The position numbers and the translations under genes were made by a program. A stretch of DNA of 64,000 nt from Metarhizium brunneum (Eukaryota > Ascomycota > Sordariomycetes > Hypocreales > Clavicipitaceae): assembly GCF_013426205.1 (NCBI RefSeq), contig NC_089428.1, positions 2,170,001 to 2,234,000 on the forward strand. The letters are read 5' to 3'. Position 1 is the first letter of the stretch. Every line of letters begins with the position of its first letter. The notes under the pieces were generated by a model that saw only the letters and a program-made list of their open reading frames with translations, made no database searches and was not told the origin of the DNA. Positions 1 to 10,866 of the stretch are shown one piece after another.

Positions 1-922
1 TGGACGGCGACTCGAAACAGTCCACTAGCATTGAACGTACAACAGGGGCGACGAAGAAGCCAAGGTTGAGAGGAAGCTGCTAACCCAGCTGCCGGCTTAG
101 CAAGAGCTTCTAATAGGAAGTCGACCGATGCATGTAGAGGATCGATCAAGTACTAATAGGCTCTTTGCAGTATCTGCAGTCATACTTGACGACAGGAAGA
201 ATAACGACCAGCCAGTCATTGTAGACGGCACAATTCAGACAAACCGAACCCACGATACGTATCACGGTAGAAGTTGGCGGTAACCATGATCTTATATTCT
301 CTCCACCCCGTGCTCCTGGCCTAAATTCTTCGTAGTGCATTTTATTTCTATTTATGTTAGTGACTACAGAAACTAATAAACTCGTGTTATTATTAAAAAA
401 GCGGGTGTCCATGTACTGTGAATGCCGAGACGGGAAATGCTACCTGCGCCTAGTCGTAGGAGAGAAGCTTCGCCCACGGGGGAGCTCGGGGGAAGGGCTG
501 TATTGGAGGGTGGTGTCAGGACTCGTATAGACCAAGAATCGGGTGTACAATGAGGTGGAGAGACGGAGGATAGATTCAGGAGGGTTTATTTTCAGAAGAA
601 AGCTGAAGATGTGATGAGTCATGACACGCAAATCGTGCACATGCCGTTTTAAACGTCGTCCCGACTGGCAACATGGACGACGGGTTATGCAAATATAGAC
701 ACCGGATGCGCCGTCGCTAGGCTTTGATCTTTGTTCATTATGCAACTATCGTAGATACCACGCCCCGGCGCCAGGGTACAGTTCCCGCAAAGTAATCCAT
801 ATACATCCGTCTAAAATTCATGAGCCATACACGTAACCCCCTAAATACACCAGGCTACCAACTGATCATAAAGCCCAAACACCCCGACCATCATACCTGC
901 AGCGTCAAATGATGATTCTGTC
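1..922. other. Left-edge intergenic DNA, no gene seen
   Basis: Only short open frames without recognisable domains, starts or splice structure occur here. The right part should hold the 3' untranslated region of the MCM4 gene. Nothing else is supported. Confidence 0.5.
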
Positions 923-3641
923 TTAGGCTGAAGCAGTAGCTGTGCGTCTCTGAGCACCTCTTCTCTGACTGGCACCCGGTCTTGTAAGGGTGTACTTGGC
1001 AAATGCACGAGACAAAGCCTTCTTGCAGCTGAGCTTCTGGCTGCCGACAAAGCTTTCCACCGTAACGGCAATGGCACGGTCAATGTCGTGCGTGGAGCAG
1101 TATTCCGACAGGCGCATCCTGCAGAAAGCTTCGCTGATACGAATGATGGCTTCCAGATGACGGACCTGTGTGTTGCATGTTAGCACAATTCGACTTGTTA
1201 CGAGAGGCGGATATGTGAGAGCATACAGTAATGGGGTAAGCGCCAGTGGCAAGCGATTCCCTGCGCATGTCGGCAAATAACCGAGCGACCTTGTCCTCGT
1301 CCATGTGGTACAGCTTAGGGTGGCATCGCTCCCGCGCGTACAGGATGTACTTGCGAAGTAGGGCTTGCGGAATATCACCCTCCTTCTTTGTTGACGAAGC
1401 AGATGTCCCCTGGGTCTCTGCCTGCAGGGAAGATTGTTCAACTTGCATCGAGTCCTGGGTCGGTTGGCTAAGAGGGTGGCTGCGGCTGTGGGATCCAACA
1501 ATAAACCGAGCCAGTCGTTCGTCCTCTTCAGGCTCGACAGTATCCCTCACGACACACAAAATATCGAAACGTGACAGAATGGGCTCAGTGAGGTTGACGT
1601 TTTGTGAGAAGGGCAGGGTAGAGTTGTAGCGGCCGGCCGGGGGATTGGCGGCTGCAATAATTCCGCATCGCGCCTGTAGTGTTGTCACAATACCAGCCTT
1701 GGAGATGGAGATGGTCTGCTGCTCCATGGCTTCGTGGATAGATGTCCGATCTTGGTCATTCATCTTGTCAAATTCGTCGATCAAGCAAGTACCTCGGTCG
1801 GCTAACACCAAGGCACCGCCTTCGAGGGTCCATTCGCTGGTCAAAGGATCGCGCCGCACACTGGCTGTCAAACCGACGGCACTGGCACCTTGACCAGTTG
1901 CAAATACAGCTCTGTGTGCTGTCTTTTCAACGTACTTGAGCACCTGAGACTTGGCGGTACCAGGGTCGCCAAGAAGAAGTACGTTGATGTCACCGCGGAC
2001 ATGGTGTTGTCCCTTTGTCGTCTTTGCTACACCGCCAAACAGTGAAAGGGCTACGGCAGTCTTGATGTCAGTGTGGCCATAAATGCTGGGGGCCATGGAG
2101 TTGATGATCTTGTCCACAATGTTGGGGTCCCGTGACAGCTTGCGAATTTCGTGCTCATCTTCCTCCGTCATGCGGAATCCCGCCAGCTGATCGTGCGCTT
2201 TAATGACATTGTTTGCTTCCAAGATAGTGGCAAAAACAGGGAAACCATTTCTGTTGTTGAGTTGTGCATCGTAGTTGTTGCGGTAGATGCCAGTTACTTC
2301 AATCTCCTCGCCAGGCTTGGCCTTGTCAATAAGATCCCACAGCAAGATGACTTCGCGAGTTCGCGGCAAGCGACCAGCCGGGACTGTACCAGGAGACTCC
2401 TGCAGGGTCAACTTCTGATAGTTTCGATATACAGTCTTTTCTGAGTTGAGTGTAAAGGGACCTCGAGACTGACAGCTCTGGCAATAGGTGATTTTGACTT
2501 CGACATTGGACTCTTGCTGGAACGGTCCCAGGGTGATACCACACTTGGTGCAGTCAAATTTGACATATTTGAGCTGAGGGAAGACACCACTTCGTCGAGT
2601 TACAACACCGCTAACGCGAACAAGACAGTTTAGGTGCGATTGACGCAATTGGCGAAGGGTGTAGTGCACAGGCAGGTCAAAGATGCGCACGTGGATTTCC
2701 GAGTGGATGCGCTCATAATCTGGGTAATGCAGGAGAACTACATCCATGGCGACCTCATCAAAGAGCTTCAGCATTTCCGAAGGGGCATTTGCCAAGAAGT
2801 ATGCCAAGATGGCCTTGCTTTCGGACAAGTGCTCATAGGAGACCTCGAGTGACTCGGCGTTGATTTCACCGAGAGTACGAATGCGGTTACCGTAAACAGA
2901 CGAGCCAGAAGCATCTGTATAGGAGGTGAGGAATGCTTTGAATTCACGCTTGACTGTTCTCTGGACCGGAGGTTGCGAAACCCACTCAGTCAGATTAGCA
3001 GCCTTGACATCGCCGAGCGCTTCAAGTGAAAGTTCCTCGTCCATAATGTCGGCATCCATGGCATCGTCAGGGTCCTCGTCATAGTGGTGGCGACGTCGGC
3101 GAGGTTGCGCAGTAAGGTCAATTTCGCCATCATCATCATCACCCGGGAGAAAAGCGGCTGGAATACGCTGTCGACGGGCAACTTCCCTGTCTCGTCGATT
3201 CAACTGTGCCTCCAGCCTCCGTCTGGAGCCCAGATCCATGTCGTCGAATTCACCGTCGTCGTCCAGGCCCATACCCTCGTAGGCATCATCTTCACGCGAT
3301 CTGTAATCTGTTTCAAAGCCCTCACGGAAAAGATCAACATCGTCATCAGCCATTTCATCAATATCGTCAAGATCGTCTTGGATTTCGGCCTCCTCTTCGA
3401 CGTCATCATCGTCTTCGACGCCGTGCTCAATGTTAAAAGGGGCCGGAGGAGATGAGGGCATAGGGCTTGAGCCTAGCCCGACAGAAGATGTGGCATCATC
3501 ACCACCTGCTCGCGAGCGTTTGCGGTTCGATCGTGGACCAGCGCCACGGTTGCCCGAGGTCGAGCTATTGTGGAGCGGGGAACTATGCTGTTGTTAGTTC
3601 AATTTGCTGCAAATTGTGCACAAGGGAAAAGTCTACCTCAT
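923..3641 (-). CDS. mcm4: DNA replication licensing factor MCM4
   Basis: This is a subunit of the nuclear MCM2-7 replicative helicase that is loaded at origins and unwinds DNA. I place exons at 3637-3641, 1227-3582 and 923-1165 (minus strand), giving 867 residues. The first exon is only ATGAG; the second joins it after a 54-nt intron ending in CATAG and continues as SSPLHNSSTSG, which is typical of fungal MCM4 N-termini. An acidic, low-complexity N-terminal region is followed by the MCM OB domain with a CxxC...CxxC zinc motif (about residues 346-373), Walker A GDPGTAKSQ (about 540), Walker B LIDEFDKM and an arginine-finger SRFD. The last intron (1166-1226, phase 0) separates the ATPase core from the winged-helix C-terminus beginning VRHLEAIIR. 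All key residues are present, so the gene looks functional. The 5-nt first exon depends on frame and family resemblance; the alternative start at Met43 is at 3461. Confidence 0.95.
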
Positions 3642-4192
3642 CTCCTGGGTGTTCTAGTCGCCAAGTTCAGTTCGGAAGAATGTGCAGAGCAGATAGGCGG
3701 ACAGAATACAAATTGGCGGGGCGTATGTTGTCGGACAGGAGAGATAAATGATAAATTGGAGCGAGTTAAGATGTGGGACGAAAGGGAGCCTGGCATCGCA
3801 TTCAATGTCGCGTTTTCGAGACGCGTCTCACGCGTTAAGTGGTTGAGGCGCTAGACCAAATTAGAGCACGCGCAAAGTGGTTGCACAAACCAGGGAGCTG
3901 ACAAAAATATGCCCCGCATCGTCCGACACTTTCTGCCGCAAAACCGTATCGCGTTATTTTGTCGCTACACATCCGTCACCAGCTGTCCACTGCCCACCAT
4001 CATGCGTCAAATCAGTCGCAACACCCTTCGCCGTCACCCTTCAGACTGATGCCACCAGCTTCAGATCTATCAAAATCTAGTCTAAATGCCAGCAAGAATT
4101 GAAACTTTTTACTCATTTGTGTTGTCATAACTACTGCAGATCCACACCTCTACTTGTATTTGCTTTATTTGCACGCAAACGCCCCCATCACA

Positions 4193-5895
4193 ATGTCGAC
4201 TAATTCCCCCCAAGAGAAGGCTGCACCAGCACGCAGCAATAGCTTTTCCCAGCAATCGCAAGCCTCGGATGATTCGCAGACAGCAGCAGAGTAGGTTCCA
4301 ATGCACATATCGAAGCATACATGTGAGCTTGTCTAATTCTCTCCGCAGCTTTCTTCGCAACCAGGAGCTCCTTGAGGCTGATGCCCGCGAAGCGCTTCCC
4401 TATGTTGGTCACCAGTTAATGCTACTTCAGCCCCATTGCCCATCACTGACAGTAGCAGAGTATCGAAAGCTGCACGAAGATTCTTGGACCGCTTCGACAA
4501 AACGTCTTTGCCTGCCTAACATGCAATCCTGCCACAGCCGACCTAGCCGAGTGGAAGCCAGCAGGAGTATGCTATGCTTGCTCCGTGCAATGCCACGGCG
4601 AACACACGCTAGTGGAAATCTTCCAGAAACGAAGCTTTACATGCGATTGCGGTACCAAAAGAATCCCGGTGACAAGTCCATGCACACTCCGAACGAACGA
4701 AGCGACCAACACCAAAGGCAACGTTCATTCAGAAGAACCAGACGTCAACAATAAATACAACAAGAACTTCCGCAACATCTTTTGCGGATGTGAATGCGAT
4801 TATGATCCGTTTCAGCAAAAGGGCACAATGTTTCAGTGCCTAGGACTCGGTACTCACGAATCCGGAGGCTGCGGCGAGGACTGGTACCATCCCGGCTGTC
4901 TAGTAGGCATGGGCCCCAAGTGGTTCGAAAAGATGGGAGGTGTCAAGAGAAAATCATCAGGCAGTGCAGCAAACGGCAGCGCCTTGGCCACCATCTCAGA
5001 AGCCAACGAAGACCAGCCAGACGCCCCAGCGAACAATGCCGATGTGGCTGTGCTCGACGACGAGGATGAACCGCCCATGCCTCCCGGCTTCCCTGACGAG
5101 GACAACTTTGAGGGCTTCCTGTGCTACAAGTGTGTAGACGCTCATCCTTGGATGAAGCGCTACGCTGGCACTTCAGGATTTCTGCCAGCCATTTTCCTCA
5201 ACCAGGCCGAGGACAGCCAAACCAAGCCAGAAATTAAACCAGAAGAGGAGCCTAGTTCCAGAAAACGCAAGGGCGACGACAATATCGAAGAATCTGCGGA
5301 AGCCAAGCGTATTAAGAGCGACGAGCAAACCCCAGATCTTAAAACCGAACCCAACGAAGACAGCACGACATCTACTCTAGAAGCTACCAAGACAGACAAC
5401 ACCCCGTTGGGATGCAAGCTTCCAAACCTGCCCGCCGCGCCAACGGGTCAATTTTCGCTCTTTTTCAAAGAAGGATTCCGGGACCAGCTGTGCCGCTGCA
5501 TAGACTGCTACCGCATCCTCAACGCCCACCCGCAACTCCTCGAAGAAGAAGAGGTATACGAGCCACCCATCTCGGAAGACGGCGCCTCACAACACGGCGG
5601 CTCCACCCATGGCAGCGGCAGTCTCCTTGAGCGAGGCGAAAGCGCCCTGCGGAACGTAGATCGCGTCCGAGCCATCGAAGGCGTCATGGCGTATAACCAC
5701 CTCAAGGAGCAGCTGAAGCCGTTCTTCCAGCAGTTTGCAGAGAGTGGTAGGGCGGTTGGGGCGGAGGATATCAAGGCGTACTTTGCGAAGCTGCGTGGCG
5801 ATGAGCAAGGCATCAAAGAAGCCGGACAGGCGGCAGCCGATGCAAAGGATGGGGAGGGGGGCAGCGACGGGAGGCGTGAGCAGAGCGGATGTTAA
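4193..5895 (+). CDS. UBR7: UBR7/Mlo2-type UBR-box and PHD-like zinc-finger protein (putative E3 ubiquitin ligase)
   Basis: Exons are 4193-4290, 4349-4403 and 4459-5895 (529 residues). Introns of 58 and 55 nt restore the conserved N-terminal block DFLRNQELLEADAREALPY followed by SIESCTKILGPLRQ, which sits just before the UBR box. The UBR zinc finger (about residues 64-115) runs from NVFACLTCNP through CYACSVQCHGEHTLVEIF to FTCDCGT. It is followed by an atypical PHD-like finger (about 140-190: FCGCECDYDP ... CGEDWYHPGCL) and a further Cys pair, LCYKC. The remainder is charged, with KRKGDD and KRIKSDE basic patches that could act in nuclear import, and ends in a helical region. UBR7 proteins bind substrates through the UBR box and have been linked to histone ubiquitination; S. 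pombe Mlo2 is a relative. It is divergently transcribed from mcm4. Family assignment is firm; ligase activity here is inferred. Confidence 0.88.
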
Positions 5896-6084
5896 TTTGA
5901 AGCGTATCTTGCAAGTCAGGTGCAGACGGCATGACCAATGGGATCGAATGTAGTCTTGAACATTACGGTAATATAGGCGTTATACGGGCAAAACCACAGG
6001 CAAGAATGTTGGCAACCAGCCATGCAATTGTTAATACACATACATAAAAAGGGGGTATCCGTCCGTCTCGTCGTGATTCCTGCT

Positions 6085-7373
6085 CTACTGCCCCGTCGAC
6101 CCGGTACTCGACGCGGCGCTCAAGGGCCTCGGGGGTGGCACCGGCACCGCCCTCGCCGACTCATCCCTCTGCATGGCGATGCCGCCCATGACGCCCGCGT
6201 GCGCGGCCATCTGCGCGTGCCCGCTCTGCATCTGGCCCTCGGCAGCATCGTCGTCCACCTGGCCCTCCATCAGCTGCTCCTGGGCGGCCCTCTGCTCCAG
6301 GTCGCGGAGCCTCTCCTTCTCCGCCTCGTCAATGACGTCGTCGTCGCCGCTCCAGTACGAGTCGTCGTCGTCGAGCTCCGGCATGGCCATTCTCTTCCAG
6401 AAGCGCAGCTCCTGCCGCACGCTCGTGCCCTCGACCCGCTTCTCCCACCGCTCCGCGTCCTCGTCGTACTTGCTCCGGAACAGGCGGAGGTTTTCGTTGG
6501 CGCGGCTCGCGTGCGTCTGCATCTCCCAGATCTGCTCGCGCAGGCGGCTGTTCTCCTGCCGCGCCTCGTCGAGCTGCACCCGGTACGAGCGGTGCCAGGC
6601 GGCCACGTCGGCCACGTGCTTGGCCTTGTATTCGTGGAACTGCTTGAGCATGGTGGACATCATGTTGGCGTACTGCGTCAGCAGCACCGCGTTGGCGTCG
6701 CGGCTCAAGTTGGCCTTTTCGAGGGACTCGGAGAGGATGGACACGATGGTGTCGAGGTTTTGGGAGTCGGCTGCGCCCGATATTGGAGATTAGCTGGTTG
6801 ATTTACTCTTTTTTTTTTAGGGGCAAAGACATGATGGGGGCGTGGTTGGTGTTTACCTTGGAGGTCGGATGCCGCAGAGGCTATTAGCTCGTCGTTGGAC
6901 AGGTTCTGGTTCTTGGCCTTGCTGCGGACTTTGCCCAGCCCGTTGACAATGTCTTCCGTCACCCGGCGGTTGTCTGCGAGCTGGCGGCTCAGCTCCTCGA
7001 CCATGCCGTAGATGTAGTTGAGCTCGGCTTGGTGGCCGGCGGGGGTTGGGCCGGCGGGCATGGGAGGCGCGCCGCCCATGTTGCCGTTGATGCCGTTCAT
7101 GGCGAGCTGCTGCTGCTGGTGATGCTGCGGCTGCTGGTACTGCGGCGAGCGGACTTGGACTTGGACTTGGACCGGCTGCGGCTGCGGCTGCGACGCGTAC
7201 TGGTGCTGTTGATACTGCTGTGATGAGGTCTGCGGCTGCGGCTGCGGAGGTGGAGGCTGAAGCTGCTGCGATTGCTGCTGCTGCGGCGGCGGCTGCGGTT
7301 GAGATGGTTGATGTTGGGCGGTGGCGTTCGTCGCGACGGGCAGGCCAGCGGCCAGCTTCACAGCAAAAGTCAT
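6085..7373 (-). CDS. Conserved ascomycete coiled-coil protein with Gln/Pro-rich N-terminus, function unknown
   Basis: Exons are 6857-7373 and 6085-6770, with an 86-nt intron (GTAAAC ... GCGCAG, phase 1), giving 400 residues. I start at the ATG in ACCATGACT; an in-frame ATG farther upstream lies in poorly conserved-looking sequence. Residues 10-110 are rich in Gln and Pro (CAG/CTG-type codon runs, probably slippage-prone). Then comes a helical segment starting HQAELNYIYGMVEEL. The second exon continues with a long predicted coiled coil (DSQNLDTIVSILSESLEKA through QIWEMQTHASRANENLRLF) and a Trp-rich stretch, LRFWKRMAMPELDDDD. The tail is acidic and low in complexity. The pattern resembles hypothetical proteins conserved in Sordariomycetes, but I recognise no named family. 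No signal peptide or membrane segment is visible. Confidence 0.8.
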
Positions 7374-8469
7374 GGTGGAGAGCGGCTTCGGCCTGGCTTG
7401 GTCTAGTTTGGAGGTTTGGGTCCAGGCGGATGCTGGATGGCGGATGGCGCAACCCTGGTCTGTGTCTGGTGGAGCGTTGAAGTCGTGAGTCCTGGCTCCT
7501 GGCCAAGACGACGAGCGAGGAGGCTGTGGTGACTCTGGTGGGTGACGACTGATCGAGGAGCAATGATGCGTGCTGCAAAATGTCAATCACATACGCACAT
7601 GTGTCGAGCCGTCCTGCACTATGGTTCCGAATCGTGTGCAGCGAGATGTTGTTTTTTTGTTTCTTCTGACGCGTTCGGCCGCTTCAATGTTGTTTTATTG
7701 GTGACGATGTTGTTGGTGCGATGGGTCTGGGTCGAGGCGCGGCCGGGTGGCACTTTAATGTTGTCTGGCCCCAGTGACAAACACGGCATCTGTCTGTCAA
7801 CTGATGTCGGGACTCTATTTAAATATGTAAATTGATCAATACATTGTACATGCATGTGTACTGATTTGAAATGGCCAAGTCGTGTCGAGTCCCTGGAAAC
7901 GGAAGCAGCCCCACTACTTGACACTTTTTCAGGGGTCCAGATGTACTGTAAACATTGAAAATCAATCCTGGCCCGCATCATCATTCGCCGAGCACATCTC
8001 AATCCCGCCAATTGCAGGGCCAACCAAGGAGGAATTCAACCCGACACATCTACACATTGATAGCTGAAAGCGGCTGGTACTCTGTTGGGACTCAAGAAGT
8101 CGTCAAGGATAGATGGAGGCCTTCTATCATCAATTGACACATACCACTTCTCTCCAGCACGCTGCTCTTGCTCATCGGCGTCGATTGTTCCATTGACTCC
8201 ACTAGAAACTCGTGCGAGTAGTCGAGAGTTTGATAGACTGACGTCATAATCGTTCAGCCGTGCCATTTCCAATACTTTCTGGCTTTGTTCATTTCAGGGG
8301 ACAGACCAGCATAATTTTTTCTACGACTACATATGTAATATGCAAGTTGACAATCGGCAGTACAGTCCAGTTCAATACGCCGGTAATCGTCTGCTACATG
8401 TATGTCGAGAAAAATTTCCGATAGCTGGCGGCTGTGTCTCAAATCCGGCATCATGGACAACATGTGACA
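7374..8469. other. Intergenic region, no supported gene
   Basis: This should contain the promoter of the coiled-coil gene. Open frames are short and have no recognisable domain. A minus-strand frame near 8040-8500 follows directly on the repeat copy at 8470 and may be decayed coding sequence, but I cannot assign it. Confidence 0.4.
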
Positions 8470-8665
8470 AGGGCTCGGAAAGAGGGCTTGGAGCAATAGC
8501 TCAATTCATCTAATAACAGTCTTTTGTATCAAAGGTCCTTGGTTTTCCTCGAGGCCTTCAAGGTCAAAGACGTCTTTCAATACAAGAAGTCGGTGAGGGA
8601 CTTTGCCCCAGGCCTCGTGACCGTAGCCTTTGTGTAACCAGCCATTTCCGTGTAACACAACACGC
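8470..8665 (-). repeat. Dispersed repeat, copy A
   Basis: Read on the minus strand, this segment aligns over about 170 bp with 15935-16115 (plus strand) and, more weakly, with 14750-14890 (minus strand). Shared landmarks in the same order are a 'cacgag(g/a)cct(g/a)gggca' block, 'agtccctcaccg', 'aa(c)taaggccctttgata'-like sequence, 'tattagatgaa' and 'ccccttgtcaca'-like sequence. Several differences are G/A or C/T, consistent with RIP. Copy B overlaps the P450 promoter, so this may be duplicated promoter DNA or a short transposon remnant. Confidence 0.6.
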
Positions 8666-8759
8666 CCCGGGGTTGATGCATGTGGTTCGCCGCGTGAGTG
8701 GATGGACATTTCAGACCAATATCTTATAAAGTATCTAATCAACTACGGTGAAAATTTCT

Positions 8760-9574
8760 GCGCCTTGTTTAACGATGGGGATATTTGCAGTCGTATTACT
8801 AAGGCTGCCTACATAGTGTCACGGCCGTTAAGGCTCAATATAGCACCGGCGTCAAGGTAGTTGTCAGATCTTTCAACAGACATCCATTGCGCTTCTGGCA
8901 GTAATAAAGTACTTGTTCTTTCGACCTGCGGTTCTAGGCATTGATAAACAGCAGTAAACATTGTTTATGGGGCGGGTAAAGACCTGTTGTATCGGCCACT
9001 GCCCGAGAATTATGACTTGCATGATACATATGTAGCCAACTGTAGCCAGAATCCTCTCCCGGGGCCTGAGCAAGGTAGCCAGGTTGCTACAGCCCCAGTT
9101 TGGCATGCAATGCCCTATCAATTGATGTATTAACTGAGACGCCATTGTATGACGTACGATATTTTGGCAAGGGCTCCTCTACATCCAGTACGAGCTTCTG
9201 TGTGGGTGTATTTGTCTCGCAAGAAGTAATAATGCTCGTGGTCATCTTTCTTTCCAAACCCATCTTGTTGAAGGTCTCAGCTCATCCAAGTTCAAAATGG
9301 CTACCACCGAGATCACACAATCTCCGTATCTTCGCCATCTATTGAGGAAGACCTTCCGCGTCTTCTCGAACTGAAGGGCATATCTGACGGTCAACAAGCA
9401 ATTTTCGATTTGGAAGTTGAATTTGCAGAGCATGCTTTCGGTATTGAAAGAAACAACGAACCTTCACCTAGCTAGATTCGCGAGCCTGTCTATTAAGAGC
9501 TATAAAAATGGCACCTACTACCCTATAGACTATGCCACGGATTGTGCGGAGGTACCTGTGCAGTCCGAAAGGAA
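8760..9574. other. Gene-poor DNA, nothing recognised
   Basis: No open frame here carries a recognisable motif, and I see no RNA gene or clear repeat. It may include degraded 3' sequence of the neighbouring aspartic peptidase relic. Confidence 0.35.
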
Positions 9575-10866
9575 CCTGGGGCTACGGGTGGCTACTGGTC
9601 CCATTCTGGTTCCTGATGTGCACAATTGCCAATCAAATTATCTGGTATGGTGCCGTCAATGGCTAGGGTGCAGATTCTGCCAGAGTCTTTTCGGCCAGAT
9701 ACAAAATCCAAGCGAGGTGCAGGGATAACCGTGTTATCGGTAATATGAAATCAATAGCTGCTCCGGAGTCTATGATATTGCAGCCGAATTCCACAAAATC
9801 TCCATTTACAGTAGCTCATGCGTTTGCTGTGAAGTCAATCTTGTGATATGTTGGGAGTAAGACGGAAACCCGCAGACCCAGAATCCAGTCCCAGGTCAAC
9901 GGGGTTGCCTTGGTTACTCTCACTATCCACGACGACATCCTGACGGCCGCCTCGATTAAAAGAAACACGTGGGATAAGAATGGAAGCTCTGCGACTAGCA
10001 TTAGTATAGGCAATAGCTCCATAATAGTACAACCCGACACTTACTGCTCCTTCCCAGGCACCATTTCGAGCTTCTCAAGCGGACCAGAAAACTTGCTGGC
10101 ATCCTATCCGCCGAAAGTAAGCGAGCCACGCCCATGCTGGCGATGGTGCTTCGTACAATTTTCTAGTTAAAGAGCTTTCGTGGCATAGAGACATCATCAT
10201 CATGGCCGAGAACTGGGAATAGAGGTAGGATCACGACATGCCGATTTATAGCAGTGTTAGTCGTGTTTGTGTACACAACACCAACTATCATTGAGCCCAC
10301 GGGCTGACCTATACATACTTAGAAGACTATTTGTCAAAGATGAAGTAGTAGTTGTCAGCCATTTTCCTACCTTCAATAGCGACGTCATCTTAATACCCTT
10401 CCGCCTCGACTGCCTTAATATTACTATATGCGTAGGTTCTTTTGCTTCTAAGCTCTTGTATAGAACTGCTATGACACGAATCAAAAAACGTAGACTCATA
10501 TCCTTCGCCCTGGTGGCCAGGTGGCAGTCTTGGAACCTAAAGAAGTATAGACCTCGTATCTGGTTCTACGATTACCCTTTGAGGTGGTGTTCCGATCTCA
10601 CTCAAAGTCCCTAGGGACACCTGACTACAACGAGAATGACGGGAATTATCAGTTTCCATTGAGACTTGCCGCCCAGTCAAAGCTTGGCGGTCTGTTGTAT
10701 TTGTGGGCGGCACCGGAAATAGAGACAACTGGAGAACTCCAGCTGGCATTGGAAAATTGGGCTGCTGTGTCGAAACCACGAAGGCCTGGGGAGCTAAAAG
10801 CAAGAAAGGAGCTTTTAAAAAAGCTATAATAGCAAAAAGTGGTTTTGTGGTTTTGTAGCTAATCAC
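9575..10866 (-). pseudogene. Decayed pepsin-like aspartic peptidase (family A1)
   Basis: On the minus strand, 10537-10866 encodes a hydrophobic signal-like N-terminus (MISYKTTKPLFAIIAFLKAP) and then GTPPQRVIVEPDTRS, which matches the first catalytic block of secreted A1 peptidases except that DTG has become DTR. About 10330-10400 gives a fragment reading DVAIEGRKMADNYY, then a stop. About 9850-9970 gives a second catalytic-block-like segment, VDLGLDSGSAGFRL. About 9610-9760 ends with TVIPAPRLDFVSG and IPDNLIGNCAHQ, again in the order expected for the C-terminal lobe. The pieces are collinear but in different frames and contain stops, so the gene is dead. Family A1 is inferred from the motif order; limits are approximate. 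Confidence 0.5.

Noticed and set aside
6022..6801. Plus-strand frames opposite the coiled-coil gene
   Set aside because: Composition artefacts of GC-rich coding DNA; the minus strand has a consistent two-exon gene.
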